From positions 1 to 42,465 of the forward strand of contig NZ_MTQF01000011.1 in assembly GCF_001975985.1 (NCBI RefSeq): a stretch of 42,465 nucleotides of DNA, in the 5' to 3' direction. Positions 8,100 to 15,571 of the stretch are shown piece by piece. The notes under the pieces were generated by a model, which saw nothing but the letters and a program-made list of their open reading frames with translations, ran no database searches and was not told the origin of the DNA. Position numbers and translations under genes: made by a program. This stretch comes from [Flexibacter] sp. ATCC 35103. GTDB lineage: Bacteria; Bacteroidota; Bacteroidia; Flavobacteriales; Flavobacteriaceae. Numbering within the stretch: position 1 is the first letter of the stretch; every line of letters begins with the position of its first letter.

Positions 8100-9323
8100 T
8101 TAAACCTCGTGAGCCATAGCCTGAAGAATCCCCAATTCTACCATGCAGGCTTTCATCATTTGGTAAGTACGTTCGATATCATTATCCAATCCAATTGAGA
8201 ATCTGATTAAACCATCTGTCAATCCCATTTCGTGTTGTTCTTCTAACGGAATCTCGCTCGAAGTCGAAGTTCCCGGTGCACTAAACAATGTTTTATAAAA
8301 TCCTAAACTAACTGCCAGATATCCTAAATTTCTTTCTTGCATCAACTCCATTAATTCATTGGCTTTAGCCAAAGTTCCAACATCGATTGTCATCATTCCG
8401 CCAAAACCATATTCCGGATTAATCATCGTTTTATACAATTCGTGACTTGGATGGCTTTTTAATCCGGGATAAACCGTTTTAAGACCGTCTTTCTCGAATT
8501 TATCCGCCAAAACATGCGCATTATGACTGTGTTGCTTGATTCGGATATGTAGTGTACGTAGATTTTTCATTACCGAAGCAGAACGCAAACTGTCCATTGT
8601 TGGTCCTAAAAGCATACTTGCTCCCGAGTTTACATTTTTCAAAGCATTGATAAATTCTTTCGAGGCACAAGTCACGCCGCCAACCGTATCGCTGCTTCCG
8701 TTAATGTATTTTGTTAAACTATGAATCACGATATCAGCGCCTAATTTTGCCGGAGAAACTGATAATGGCGAGAACGTATTATCAACCACCAATTTTAACT
8801 TATACTTTTTAGCAATTTTAGCCAAACCGGCAATATCAGCAACCTCCAATAACGGATTACTTACTGTTTCACAATATAAAACTTTCGTGTTTGGTGTTAT
8901 GGCAGCTTCAACAACATCTAGTTTTGTAATGTCTACAAAGCTTGTTTCGATCCCAAATCTTGGCGTGAAGTTTTTCAAGAAAGCATAAGTTCCACCATAA
9001 ATTGTTCTGCTTGAAACAATGTGGTCACCTGCGCCACACAATTGTAAGAGAGTAGGCGTAATCGCTCCCATTCCTGATGCCGAAACATTTGCAGTTTCTG
9101 TTCCTTCCATCGCTGCAAGGGCCTGATCCAGATACAAATTACTGGGCGAAGAATGGCGCGAGTACAAATAACAGCCTTCCATATTTCCTTCAAAAGTATC
9201 GAACATCGTTTTGGCCGATAGGAACGTATAAGTTGATGAATCAGAAATCGAAGGATTTACTCCTCCAAATTCTCCAAAGTACTGTAAATCCTGAATTTTG
9301 TCTGCTGGGTTAAAGTTTTTCAT
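8100..9323 (-). CDS. PLP-dependent Cys/Met metabolism enzyme (trans-sulfuration family), methionine gamma-lyase-like
   Basis: A 407-residue cytoplasmic enzyme of the cystathionine gamma-synthase/lyase and methionine gamma-lyase fold. YSRHSSPS (about residue 54) gives the Tyr-x-Arg phosphate-binding pair. Tyr109 lies in TIYGG, Asp181 in VVDNTF contacts the PLP nitrogen, and Lys205 in HSLTKYINGSSD is the Schiff-base lysine. Methionine gamma-lyases usually have a cysteine two residues after the active-site tyrosine; here Gly111 is found, as in cystathionine enzymes. The exact reaction is therefore open. A divergent Lrp/AsnC regulator (9746) supports a role in sulfur amino acid breakdown or balance. 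Confidence 0.85.
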   Translation of the reverse strand: MKNFNPADKIQDLQYFGEFGGVNPSISDSSTYTFLSAKTMFDTFEGNMEGCYLYSRHSSPSNLYLDQALAAMEGTETANVSASGMGAITPTLLQLCGAGDHIVSSRTIYGGTYAFLKNFTPRFGIETSFVDITKLDVVEAAITPNTKVLYCETVSNPLLEVADIAGLAKIAKKYKLKLVVDNTFSPLSVSPAKLGADIVIHSLTKYINGSSDTVGGVTCASKEFINALKNVNSGASMLLGPTMDSLRSASVMKNLRTLHIRIKQHSHNAHVLADKFEKDGLKTVYPGLKSHPSHELYKTMINPEYGFGGMMTIDVGTLAKANELMELMQERNLGYLAVSLGFYKTLFSAPGTSTSSEIPLEEQHEMGLTDGLIRFSIGLDNDIERTYQMMKACMVELGILQAMAHEV

Positions 9324-9342
9324 ATAGTTATTTTTTGTTTTG

Positions 9343-9363
9343 TTTCAAGTTTCAGGTTTCAAG
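9343..9363. repeat. three 7-bp tandem units
   Basis: TTTCAAG, TTTCAGG and TTTCAAG follow one another without gaps just upstream of the PLP enzyme gene. The motif AACCTGAA at about 9370 and 9385 is its complement, so a small hairpin is possible. Two other arrays in the window have the same 7-bp period. Confidence 0.6.
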
Positions 9364-9404
9364 TTCCAACAACCTGAATCTTTAAACCTGAATTATTTTT
9401 TTTA

Positions 9405-9547
9405 GAAGCTATTTCCTGCTATTCGCTTCAAGTCCTCATAAAAAATGCAAAGTTTCTAATGTTCAAAAAAGAGCTTCCGTTGGTCGCTTTTTAGAACAAG
9501 AAACTTTTGCCCTTTTTACTCCGGGCTTTCCACTTCTATCAGGGCTA
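9405..9547 (-). repeat. dispersed intergenic element, copy B
   Basis: Read on the minus strand it begins TAGCCCTGATAGAAGTGG and ends GCGAATAGCAGGAAATAGCT, matching the ends of copy A. The interior is different and contains related segments (AGAAACTTT and AAAAGTTTC) able to pair. It occupies much of the 9324-9745 gap between the PLP enzyme and its likely regulator. Confidence 0.7.
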
Positions 9548-9625
9548 TGAAATTCGTTTTCAAAAGAAATTCAAATCAAAATAACGCTTATTAAGAAAAT
9601 TAATCAACAGTATAATGTTTAATTA

Positions 9626-9685
9626 GATTTTAAAACTATTAAAGTGATTTATAAAAGTTTATTTATCTAAATTTGATTTATAAAA
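9626..9685. promoter_or_regulatory. repeated GATTTATAAAA motif, possible Lrp operator, with -7 box
   Basis: GATTTATAAAA occurs at 9646-9656 and 9675-9685, and the related GATTTTAAAA at 9626-9635. TAAATTTG at 9668-9675 fits the -7 consensus and would give a leader of about 65 nt for the AsnC gene. Lrp-type proteins bind repeated AT-rich sites and often control themselves and the divergent gene, so an operator role is plausible but inferred. Confidence 0.35.
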
Positions 9686-9745
9686 CCTAAATAAATAGAT
9701 TTTCTTTCATTTTAATAAACCAACAACCACAAACCAAAAACTAAA

Positions 9746-10201
9746 ATGACTCTAGACGCCACCGATAAAAAACTATTAGTTTTGCTTCAAACCGACAGTA
9801 AAAAGACAACTAAAGAATTGTCTTTAAAACTCAATCTCTCTGTAACCGCAGTTTACGAACGCATCAAAAAGTTAGAGCGCGAAGGCATAATCAAAAACTA
9901 CGTAGCATTAGTCGATAAAATCAAAATCGATAAAGGATTTGTCGTTTTCTGTCATTTAAAACTTATTCAGCACACCAAAGAATTCCTGACCAAATTCGAA
10001 AGCGAAGTCATTAAACTCAACGAAGTCTTAGAATGTCATCACGTGAGCGGAGATTACGATTATATCCTTAAAGTTCTGGTAAAAGACATGGAAGAATACA
10101 GAGAATTTCTAGTTACAAAACTTACTTCGCTGCAACATATTGGGAGTACACAAAGCATGTTTATGATTAGTGAAGTAAAGAATTCAACAGTGATTTTTTA
10201 A
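9746..10201 (+). CDS. Lrp/AsnC family transcriptional regulator
   Basis: A 151-residue DNA-binding protein that should sense an amino acid. The N-terminal winged helix-turn-helix spans about residues 3-55, with the typical beginning DATDKKLLVLLQTDS and recognition region LNLSVTAVYERIKKLEREG. The C-terminal ligand-binding (RAM) domain follows from about residue 65, with the conserved GDYDYILKV near residue 107. Length and layout match the family. It faces the PLP-dependent sulfur amino acid enzyme across 422 bp that contain repeated AT-rich motifs, which suggests that gene as a target. The effector is unknown. Confidence 0.92.
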   Translation: MTLDATDKKLLVLLQTDSKKTTKELSLKLNLSVTAVYERIKKLEREGIIKNYVALVDKIKIDKGFVVFCHLKLIQHTKEFLTKFESEVIKLNEVLECHHVSGDYDYILKVLVKDMEEYREFLVTKLTSLQHIGSTQSMFMISEVKNSTVIF

Positions 10202-10696
10202 GGTTCAAAGGCTCAGAGCGACAAAGACACAAAGGTTTTCCGTAGAGACGCACAGCAGTGCGTCTAACACACGATGAGTTTCTGGATTTTAAAATAATCT
10301 CGCAAAGTCGCAGAGTCGCAAAGTTTTTTCGTCATTTTTGTTATTTTGAGGAACGAAGGATTTCCGTAATTAAATCTATAAAGATTGGCAACATTCTGTG
10401 TGGAGCTTCTTGTGGAGATACTTCGTTTCTCAGAGGAAAAAATTGTGTGTAAACTTTACGGAAACCTTCTTTCATAATCTTCAAATCAAAAAACTTTGCG
10501 ACTCTGCGTCTTTGCGAGATTAAAATAAACGTAGCAAACATTCAAAAAAAATGTGGCTTTCCGAGATTAAAAAAGCAAACCTTGCAGTTAAATTCGCAAT
10601 TAAAAAAGCTTTGTGCCTTTGTGTTTTCGTGGCAAACCCCTTCACCTAAATTTCACACAAAAAACATTGAGATTTAAACTTTAAACAAAACTTTAT
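10202..10696. other. gene-free interval dominated by inverted repeats
   Basis: No gene is supported. Reading frames at 10258-10541 on both strands fall inside the inverted repeat at 10297-10520. The remainder repeats phrases such as TTTGTGCCTTTGTG and TTCGTGGC found in other spacers of this window. Confidence 0.55.
10297..10520. repeat. large nested inverted repeat
   Basis: Outer arms at 10297-10329 and 10488-10520 are 33 bp with one mismatch. The left arm has three 8-bp units TCGCAAAG, TCGCAGAG, TCGCAAAG. An inner pair (about 10351-10369 and 10456-10473) matches imperfectly over 18-19 bp. The transcript on either strand could form a long interrupted hairpin. Confidence 0.75.
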
Positions 10697-10700
10697 TCCT

Positions 10701-10708
10701 TAATTTTG
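10701..10708 (+). promoter_or_regulatory. candidate -7 box of lpd
   Basis: TAATTTTG matches TAnnTTTG and lies 26 bases before the ATG at 10735. No well-spaced TTTG element was found upstream. Confidence 0.45.
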
Positions 10709-10734
10709 TATCGCTAAAAATAAATAGACAAACT

Positions 10735-12138
10735 ATGAGTTCATTTGACGTAGTCATTATAGGTTCAGGTCCTGGCGGATATGTATCAGCAATTCGTTGC
10801 GCACAATTAGGTTTCAAAACAGCAATTGTAGAAAAGTATAACTCTCTTGGCGGAACCTGCCTTAACGTAGGTTGTATTCCTTCAAAAGCATTATTATCTT
10901 CTTCTCATCATTATGCCGAAATTGCTCATTTTGCAGATCACGGAATCGAAGTTTCCGGAGATGTAAAAATCAATTTAGAGAAAATGATTGCCCGTAAACA
11001 AGCAGTTGTAGATCAAACCGTAGGTGGAATCAACTACTTAATGGATAAAAATAAAATTACTGTTTTTAATGGTTTAGGTTCTTTCGTAGACGCAACACAT
11101 ATTGCAGTTGCAAAAGCTGACGGAACATCGGAAACTATCGAAACTAAATATGCTGTAATCGCTACAGGTTCAAAACCATCTTCTTTGCCTTTCATCAAAA
11201 TTGATAAAGAAAGAATCATCACTTCTACTGAAGCTTTGGCTTTAAAAGAAGTTCCAAAACACTTGGTAATTATTGGTGGTGGAGTTATCGGGATTGAGCT
11301 TGGACAAGTTTACCTACGTTTAGGAGCGCAGGTTTCTGTAGTTGAATTCATGGACAGAATTATTCCAGGAATGGATAGTTCATTGTCTAAAGAATTGACT
11401 AAAGTATTGAAAAAACAAGGAATGAAATTCTACGTTTCTCACAAAGTAAAATCAGTAGAAAGAAACGGCGATGCAGTTGTTGTTCAGGCTGAAAATGCAA
11501 AAGGAGAAACGATCACTCTTGAAGGAGATTATTCATTGGTTTCTGTTGGTCGTCGTCCTTACACAGACGGGTTAAACGCTGACAAAGCAGGAGTTAAAAT
11601 CTCAGACAGAGGGCAAGTAGAAGTAAACGATCATTTACAAACAAATGTTCCAAATATCTATGCAATTGGTGATGTTGTTCGTGGAGCAATGTTGGCTCAC
11701 AAAGCAGAAGAAGAAGGAACAATGGTTGCTGAAATCTTAGCAGGTCAAAAACCACATATCGATTATAACTTAATTCCTGGTGTAGTTTACACTTGGCCAG
11801 AAGTTGCTGCAGTTGGACAAACCGAAGAGCAAGTAAAAGCCTTTGGAACTGAATATAAAGTAGGAAGCTTCCCTTTCAAAGCTTTAGGTCGTGCAAGAGC
11901 AAGTGGAGATCTTGACGGATTCGTAAAAATCATCGCTGATGCAAAAACAGATGAGGTTTTAGGAGTTCACATGATTGGTGCACGTACAGCTGATTTAATT
12001 GCAGAAGCAGTTACAGCAATGGAATTTAAAGCATCTGCTGAAGATATTTCAAGAATGAGCCATGCGCACCCAACTTTTGCTGAAGCAGTAAAAGAAGCAG
12101 CATTAGCCGCTACAGATAATAGAGCGTTACACGTATAA
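10735..12138 (+). CDS. lpdA: dihydrolipoyl dehydrogenase (E3)
   Basis: A 467-residue cytoplasmic flavoenzyme that reoxidises dihydrolipoamide with NAD+ as the E3 part of the pyruvate, 2-oxoglutarate or branched-chain dehydrogenase complexes. The FAD motif GSGPGGYVSA is at residues 10-19. The redox disulfide is Cys42-Cys47 in GGTCLNVGCIPSK. The NAD-binding motif IGGGVIGIELG lies near 180, AIGDVVRGAMLAHKAEEEG near 311, and the catalytic pair is His445 and Glu450 in SHAHPTFAEAVKEA. There are no lipoyl extensions. It is a single gene with its own promoter-like box and terminator, so it probably serves several complexes. Confidence 0.96.
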   Translation: MSSFDVVIIGSGPGGYVSAIRCAQLGFKTAIVEKYNSLGGTCLNVGCIPSKALLSSSHHYAEIAHFADHGIEVSGDVKINLEKMIARKQAVVDQTVGGINYLMDKNKITVFNGLGSFVDATHIAVAKADGTSETIETKYAVIATGSKPSSLPFIKIDKERIITSTEALALKEVPKHLVIIGGGVIGIELGQVYLRLGAQVSVVEFMDRIIPGMDSSLSKELTKVLKKQGMKFYVSHKVKSVERNGDAVVVQAENAKGETITLEGDYSLVSVGRRPYTDGLNADKAGVKISDRGQVEVNDHLQTNVPNIYAIGDVVRGAMLAHKAEEEGTMVAEILAGQKPHIDYNLIPGVVYTWPEVAAVGQTEEQVKAFGTEYKVGSFPFKALGRARASGDLDGFVKIIADAKTDEVLGVHMIGARTADLIAEAVTAMEFKASAEDISRMSHAHPTFAEAVKEAALAATDNRALHV

Positions 12139-12163
12139 TTTACGTTAAGTATATTTTTAAAAA

Positions 12164-12200
12164 CCGCCAATCTTGAGATTTCAGGATTGGCGTTTTTTTT
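12164..12200 (+). terminator. intrinsic terminator after lpd
   Basis: CGCCAATC (12165-12172) pairs with GATTGGCG (12185-12192), and eight T residues follow. Confidence 0.85.
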
Positions 12201-12625
12201 GTTTCCCTATTTCTATGATAAAAACCTCTCTTTTTTAGGAGCTAATCCCGCTCCCGATCCCGAAGCTTCGGGACGGGACGTTCCAATCTTTTCTGTCCAC
12301 CGCGGCGGACACAAAAGGATTTCCACTTCTATCGGGGCTAGGACAATCATTTTCATAACAATATTTTCGACTAATTTGTCAATTTCGACGAAGGAAAAGT
12401 CTCAGTAAATAAATGCGCAACCTAAGCTCAATCTTTGCCGAGCTTCTTGCGAAGATTTCTCCTTCGCCGAAATGACAAGATTAGGTTTAGCCTTATCGTT
12501 TTTATATCTCGTAGAGATTATATATTGGTAGAAAAAATAGCATTCACCATATTGTTTGTCTCGTAGAGACTACATATTTATAGTAGATAAAATATTTTAT
12601 TCATTAGATAGATTATTAAAATCTA
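12201..12625. other. gene-free interval with repeat DNA
   Basis: Apart from the dispersed element at 12238-12341, it contains two direct copies of a CTCGTAGAGA(T/C)TA(T/C)ATAT phrase near 12508 and 12558, each followed by an AT-rich stretch with GTAGA. The reading frame at 12187-12408 is built from the repeat and is not supported. Confidence 0.5.
12238..12341 (-). repeat. dispersed intergenic element, copy C
   Basis: On the minus strand it begins TAGCCCCGATAGAAGTGG and ends AGCGGGATTAGCTCCT. The interior has two hairpins, GTCCGCCGCGGTGGAC (about 12294-12309) and CCCGAAGCTTCGGG (about 12259-12272). The ends match copies A and B while the hairpins differ. Confidence 0.75.
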
Positions 12626-12790
12626 AAAAAGCTCCAGAGGAGCTAAATATGTATAGCGTAATTTATTGTCGTCGACCTAAAGCTCCAGCGGAGCGACATA
12701 TATATCGATTATAAATATGTCGCTCCGCTGGAGCTTGGAATCTTTGCGGCAATGCTTTGCTATAAATATTTAGCTCCTCTGGAGCTTTTT
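12626..12790. repeat. large nested palindrome (two hairpins in one)
   Basis: Outer arms at 12626-12657 and 12759-12790 agree in 31 of 32 positions. Inner arms at 12680-12701 and 12715-12736 are a perfect 22 bp around a 13-base loop. Both arms contain a related core (AAGCTCCAG[A/C]GGAGC) that is itself palindromic. It sits about 130 bp before the lipocalin gene. Confidence 0.85.
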
Positions 12791-12923
12791 ATATCTAATA
12801 CAATTTAGCTTAAAGGCAATTCAATAAAGATTTTAATAGTTAGAAAATATAAAATCAAATAAAAATTTTGTAAATTTAATCTGCATTTCTCAAATTATCT
12901 TTACAAGTCTAAAAGATAATATT

Positions 12924-13466
12924 ATGAAAAATAGATATATAGCTCCCGTTTTGATTGGAGCAGGAGTAGCTCTTGCACTTTATTCCTGTGGAGCAACAAT
13001 TCCGGAAAAAGCTAAAGCAGTTACTAATTTTGACAAATCAAAATATTTAGGAAAATGGTACGAAATTGCCAGACTGGATTTTAAATACGAAAAAGGTCTC
13101 AACAACGTCACAGCCGAATATTCTCTAAACGATAACGGAACGATTAAGGTAGATAATAAGGGCTACAATGTCAAAAAAGACAAATGGGAAGAGAGCATAG
13201 GAAAAGCCAAATTCGTCAAAAAAGATGATGTTGGTATGCTTAAGGTCTCATTTTTTGGTCCTTTTTATGCCGGATATAATGTAATTGCAATTGATGATAA
13301 TTACAAATATGCTCTTGTTGCAGGTGAAAACTTAAAATACATGTGGATACTTTCCAGAGAAACTACCATTACTGAAAGTATAAAAGCCAATTATCTTATA
13401 AAAGCACAGGAAATTGGTTATAATGTTTCAGATTTGGTTTGGACAGAACACAACAAAGCAAATTAA
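12924..13466 (+). CDS. lipocalin-family outer-membrane lipoprotein (Blc-like)
   Basis: A 180-residue lipoprotein. The signal peptide ends in LALYSC, so the lipidated residue is Cys22. The mature protein opens with FDKSKYLGKWYEIARLDFKYEKG, the GxW signature of bacterial lipocalins. It continues with AEYSLNDNGTIKV, the following strands, and a helix near the C-terminus (TITESIKANYLIKAQEIGY). Blc relatives bind fatty acids or lysophospholipids at the outer membrane; a similar role here is inferred from the family. It is a single gene with its own terminator. Confidence 0.92.
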   Translation: MKNRYIAPVLIGAGVALALYSCGATIPEKAKAVTNFDKSKYLGKWYEIARLDFKYEKGLNNVTAEYSLNDNGTIKVDNKGYNVKKDKWEESIGKAKFVKKDDVGMLKVSFFGPFYAGYNVIAIDDNYKYALVAGENLKYMWILSRETTITESIKANYLIKAQEIGYNVSDLVWTEHNKAN

Positions 13467-13501
13467 TAAAGATTGTTAAACGTTGATTTTTATTAAATAA
13501 G

Positions 13502-13535
13502 AAACCCGATAGGTCTTAAACTTATCGGGTTTGTT
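13502..13535. terminator. terminator between convergent lipocalin and DoxX-like genes
   Basis: AAACCCGATA (13502-13511) pairs with TATCGGGTTT (13523-13532). The symmetry allows it to serve both the rightward lipocalin gene and the leftward gene that ends at 13558. Confidence 0.8.
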
Positions 13536-13557
13536 ATTATTTATAAAATGAAATAGA

Positions 13558-13932
13558 TTATCTGGTGAAAACACTTTTATAATTATCCCAATATCTGTAA
13601 ATCAAAAATAAGTTAGCCAGAAACAGCAATGCTGCAATTGGTAAACCTTGAGGAGCCAGAAAATAATTGATAAACAAAATGTTTACCGTAATTGGCAATA
13701 TCAAAATATTTGCCAATGTTACATAACGTCCCGTTACAAATGCAATTCCGCAAAGCAATTCTATTGATTTTGCTAAAGGCATTAAATAGGTTGAGGCTAT
13801 TAAACCAACATTAAAAGCTTTAAAATTCCCTGTTGTTTCCGGTTCCGGCATTAGATGAAAAAAATAACTTATAGAAGCAAAAAGCAACAATAGACCAATT
13901 AAAACACGGACAATAATGGTAGCAATTTTCAT
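13558..13932 (-). CDS. DoxX-like membrane protein
   Basis: A 124-residue protein with four predicted membrane helices, at about residues 5-24, 45-65, 72-92 and 95-113. The first helix is followed by a short FHLMPEPETTG loop, and the second has AKSIELLCGIAFVTGRYVTLANI, which is typical of the DoxX/SURF4-like group found in Bacteroidetes. Such proteins are poorly characterised; some are linked to redox or thiol homeostasis. The gene stands alone and meets the lipocalin gene tail to tail. Family assignment is likely, function unknown. Confidence 0.7.
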   Translation of the reverse strand: MKIATIIVRVLIGLLLLFASISYFFHLMPEPETTGNFKAFNVGLIASTYLMPLAKSIELLCGIAFVTGRYVTLANILILPITVNILFINYFLAPQGLPIAALLFLANLFLIYRYWDNYKSVFTR

Positions 13933-14179
13933 AATACTAGATTTAATAAGGTTAAAAAATATAAATTTATTTGCTGATAAACATTTTAAATCTGAATTCT
14001 CTAATAAAGTGAAAATATGTTTTTAATGTTATTTTATTAAGAATTCCGTAAGCAATACAACTGTATATTGAGTTTAATTTAATGCTATATCAAATATAAC
14101 GATTTTTTCCTTATGAAATTGTTGTTTTATTAACACTTTTCTTGTTTTTTTCTATTGCTGAATATCGTATTAAGCAAAC

Positions 14180-15388
14180 TTATTTTATACTCTCATTTAT
14201 CAGTCTGACCATTAATTTATTTAAATGTTCAACCTGATAATTTCCTACTGATGCCACAAGATGATCGTTGCCAATACCACTGTCATTAGTTATAAAAACA
14301 TAAGTTCCATTGGTTGCAATTGCCATATAACGCATTAAAAATTCAGTTTCTTTATCTATTCCGCTGGCAGTTATGGGGATTATTCTGATTCCTTTTTTAC
14401 TTGCAGTTGCTATTAAATCATGAATTTCTGAGATAATTTCATCATCATAGTGCGGCGGAGCATCTAATATTAAAAATAATATTCTTGAAGTAGCGTCTTC
14501 AGACCATTCTAAATCATTGATTGATTTGTCTAAAGCTGTTTCAACTGCTTCCGGGAAATCTCCTCCATCTTCAGCAGATTGGTCTTTTATAAAATCGACT
14601 GTTTCATCAATATCATTTGAAAAGTCAGATATTTTTGTAACATAATCTTCGCCTTTATCCCTGTAAAAAACCGCACCCATATTTACTGCAACGCCTTGGT
14701 TTTTATTTTTTACTTTAGAAATAACATCTGTCAATTCTTCTTTTAAATATTCTAATTCATCTCCCATAGATCCTGTTGCATCAACCATAAAGGCAATATC
14801 AATTTTCTTTTCGGTATTTTTTGCATTATAATTTTGCAAAACTAATCTGTTGACTTTTTTATCAGTATAAGTTTGAATGTTTTTGAATATCTCATTCCCA
14901 ATTTTAATTTTGAAGTTTTGCTGATCAGATTGGTTTTCATTCTTTAAATGAGGCCAAAATTCGGCATTACCTTTATTATTTGTTCTGGACGACCAAACGA
15001 TTTCATTTTGAGAGTTGATTAATGAAACCGGTACATCTGTTAAGTTTTCCGAATCATATTTTACATTTACAGAAACCCTGTCGTTCAGGCGATATTTCCA
15101 GTAATTGCTCATTTCTGCAAATTCAGAATTTGCATTCAATGATTCCCAAAATGCCCAATTGCTTAAATCATTCCATTCGCCTGCGGTAATTTGCCCAGCT
15201 TGTGTTTGCTGTTGTGTTTCGGTTTCAGAGTAACTGTCTCCTGAAGATGCTGTTTCAGCACGATCTTCTGTAGCTGTAATTGAAGTTTCTGAGGCTGCTT
15301 CAGCAGATGTCGAATCTGCTTTTTTGCAGGAAAATAAGAATGTGGTCATTACCACGGCGATTAAGCCTAATTTTGCAATTGTTTTCAT
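14180..15388 (-). CDS. von Willebrand factor A domain lipoprotein
   Basis: A 402-residue lipoprotein with a signal peptide ending FLFSC (Cys21). Residues 22-66 are a Ser/Thr/Glu/Ala-rich linker. WNDLSNWAFW (about 72-81) and an immunoglobulin-like segment (about 100-170) follow. The vWA domain runs from about 195 to the end with an intact MIDAS start, Asp203-x-Thr205-x-Ser207, in VDATGSMGDE. Relatives in Bacteroidetes are cell-surface or periplasmic and presumed to bind protein partners through a metal ion. No operon partner is visible, since neighbours are on other strands or well separated. The ligand is unknown. Confidence 0.85.
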   Translation of the reverse strand: MKTIAKLGLIAVVMTTFLFSCKKADSTSAEAASETSITATEDRAETASSGDSYSETETQQQTQAGQITAGEWNDLSNWAFWESLNANSEFAEMSNYWKYRLNDRVSVNVKYDSENLTDVPVSLINSQNEIVWSSRTNNKGNAEFWPHLKNENQSDQQNFKIKIGNEIFKNIQTYTDKKVNRLVLQNYNAKNTEKKIDIAFMVDATGSMGDELEYLKEELTDVISKVKNKNQGVAVNMGAVFYRDKGEDYVTKISDFSNDIDETVDFIKDQSAEDGGDFPEAVETALDKSINDLEWSEDATSRILFLILDAPPHYDDEIISEIHDLIATASKKGIRIIPITASGIDKETEFLMRYMAIATNGTYVFITNDSGIGNDHLVASVGNYQVEHLNKLMVRLINESIK

Positions 15389-15544
15389 AAAGGTTTTAAA
15401 ATTTAATTGATAAAAGATGTTTTTGGTTTTATTAATTATGATTTTGTGTTAAAAAGATGTTTTTGCAATAACTCATAATTCCGTGTACTAAAAAGTGTGC
15501 CAATAATTTTTGAGTATTAATTTATTGAAGGATTTTTTTTGTCG

Positions 15545-15552
15545 TAATTTTG
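15545..15552 (+). promoter_or_regulatory. candidate -7 box of pabB
   Basis: TAATTTTG fits TAnnTTTG. It is only 19 bases before the TTG start at 15572, so the leader would be about 12 nt, which is short for the phylum. Confidence 0.3.
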
Positions 15553-15571
15553 AAATCTAAAAATTACTTTT

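Noticed and set aside
7992..8198. 68-aa plus-strand reading frame
   Set aside because: It covers the 8025-8075 inverted repeat and then runs antisense into the PLP enzyme gene.
10258..10541. Reading frames of 64 and 66 aa on both strands
   Set aside because: Both lie inside the 10297-10520 inverted repeat and mirror each other's sequence.
12187..12408. 73-aa plus-strand reading frame
   Set aside because: It translates dispersed element copy C and is not conserved-looking protein.
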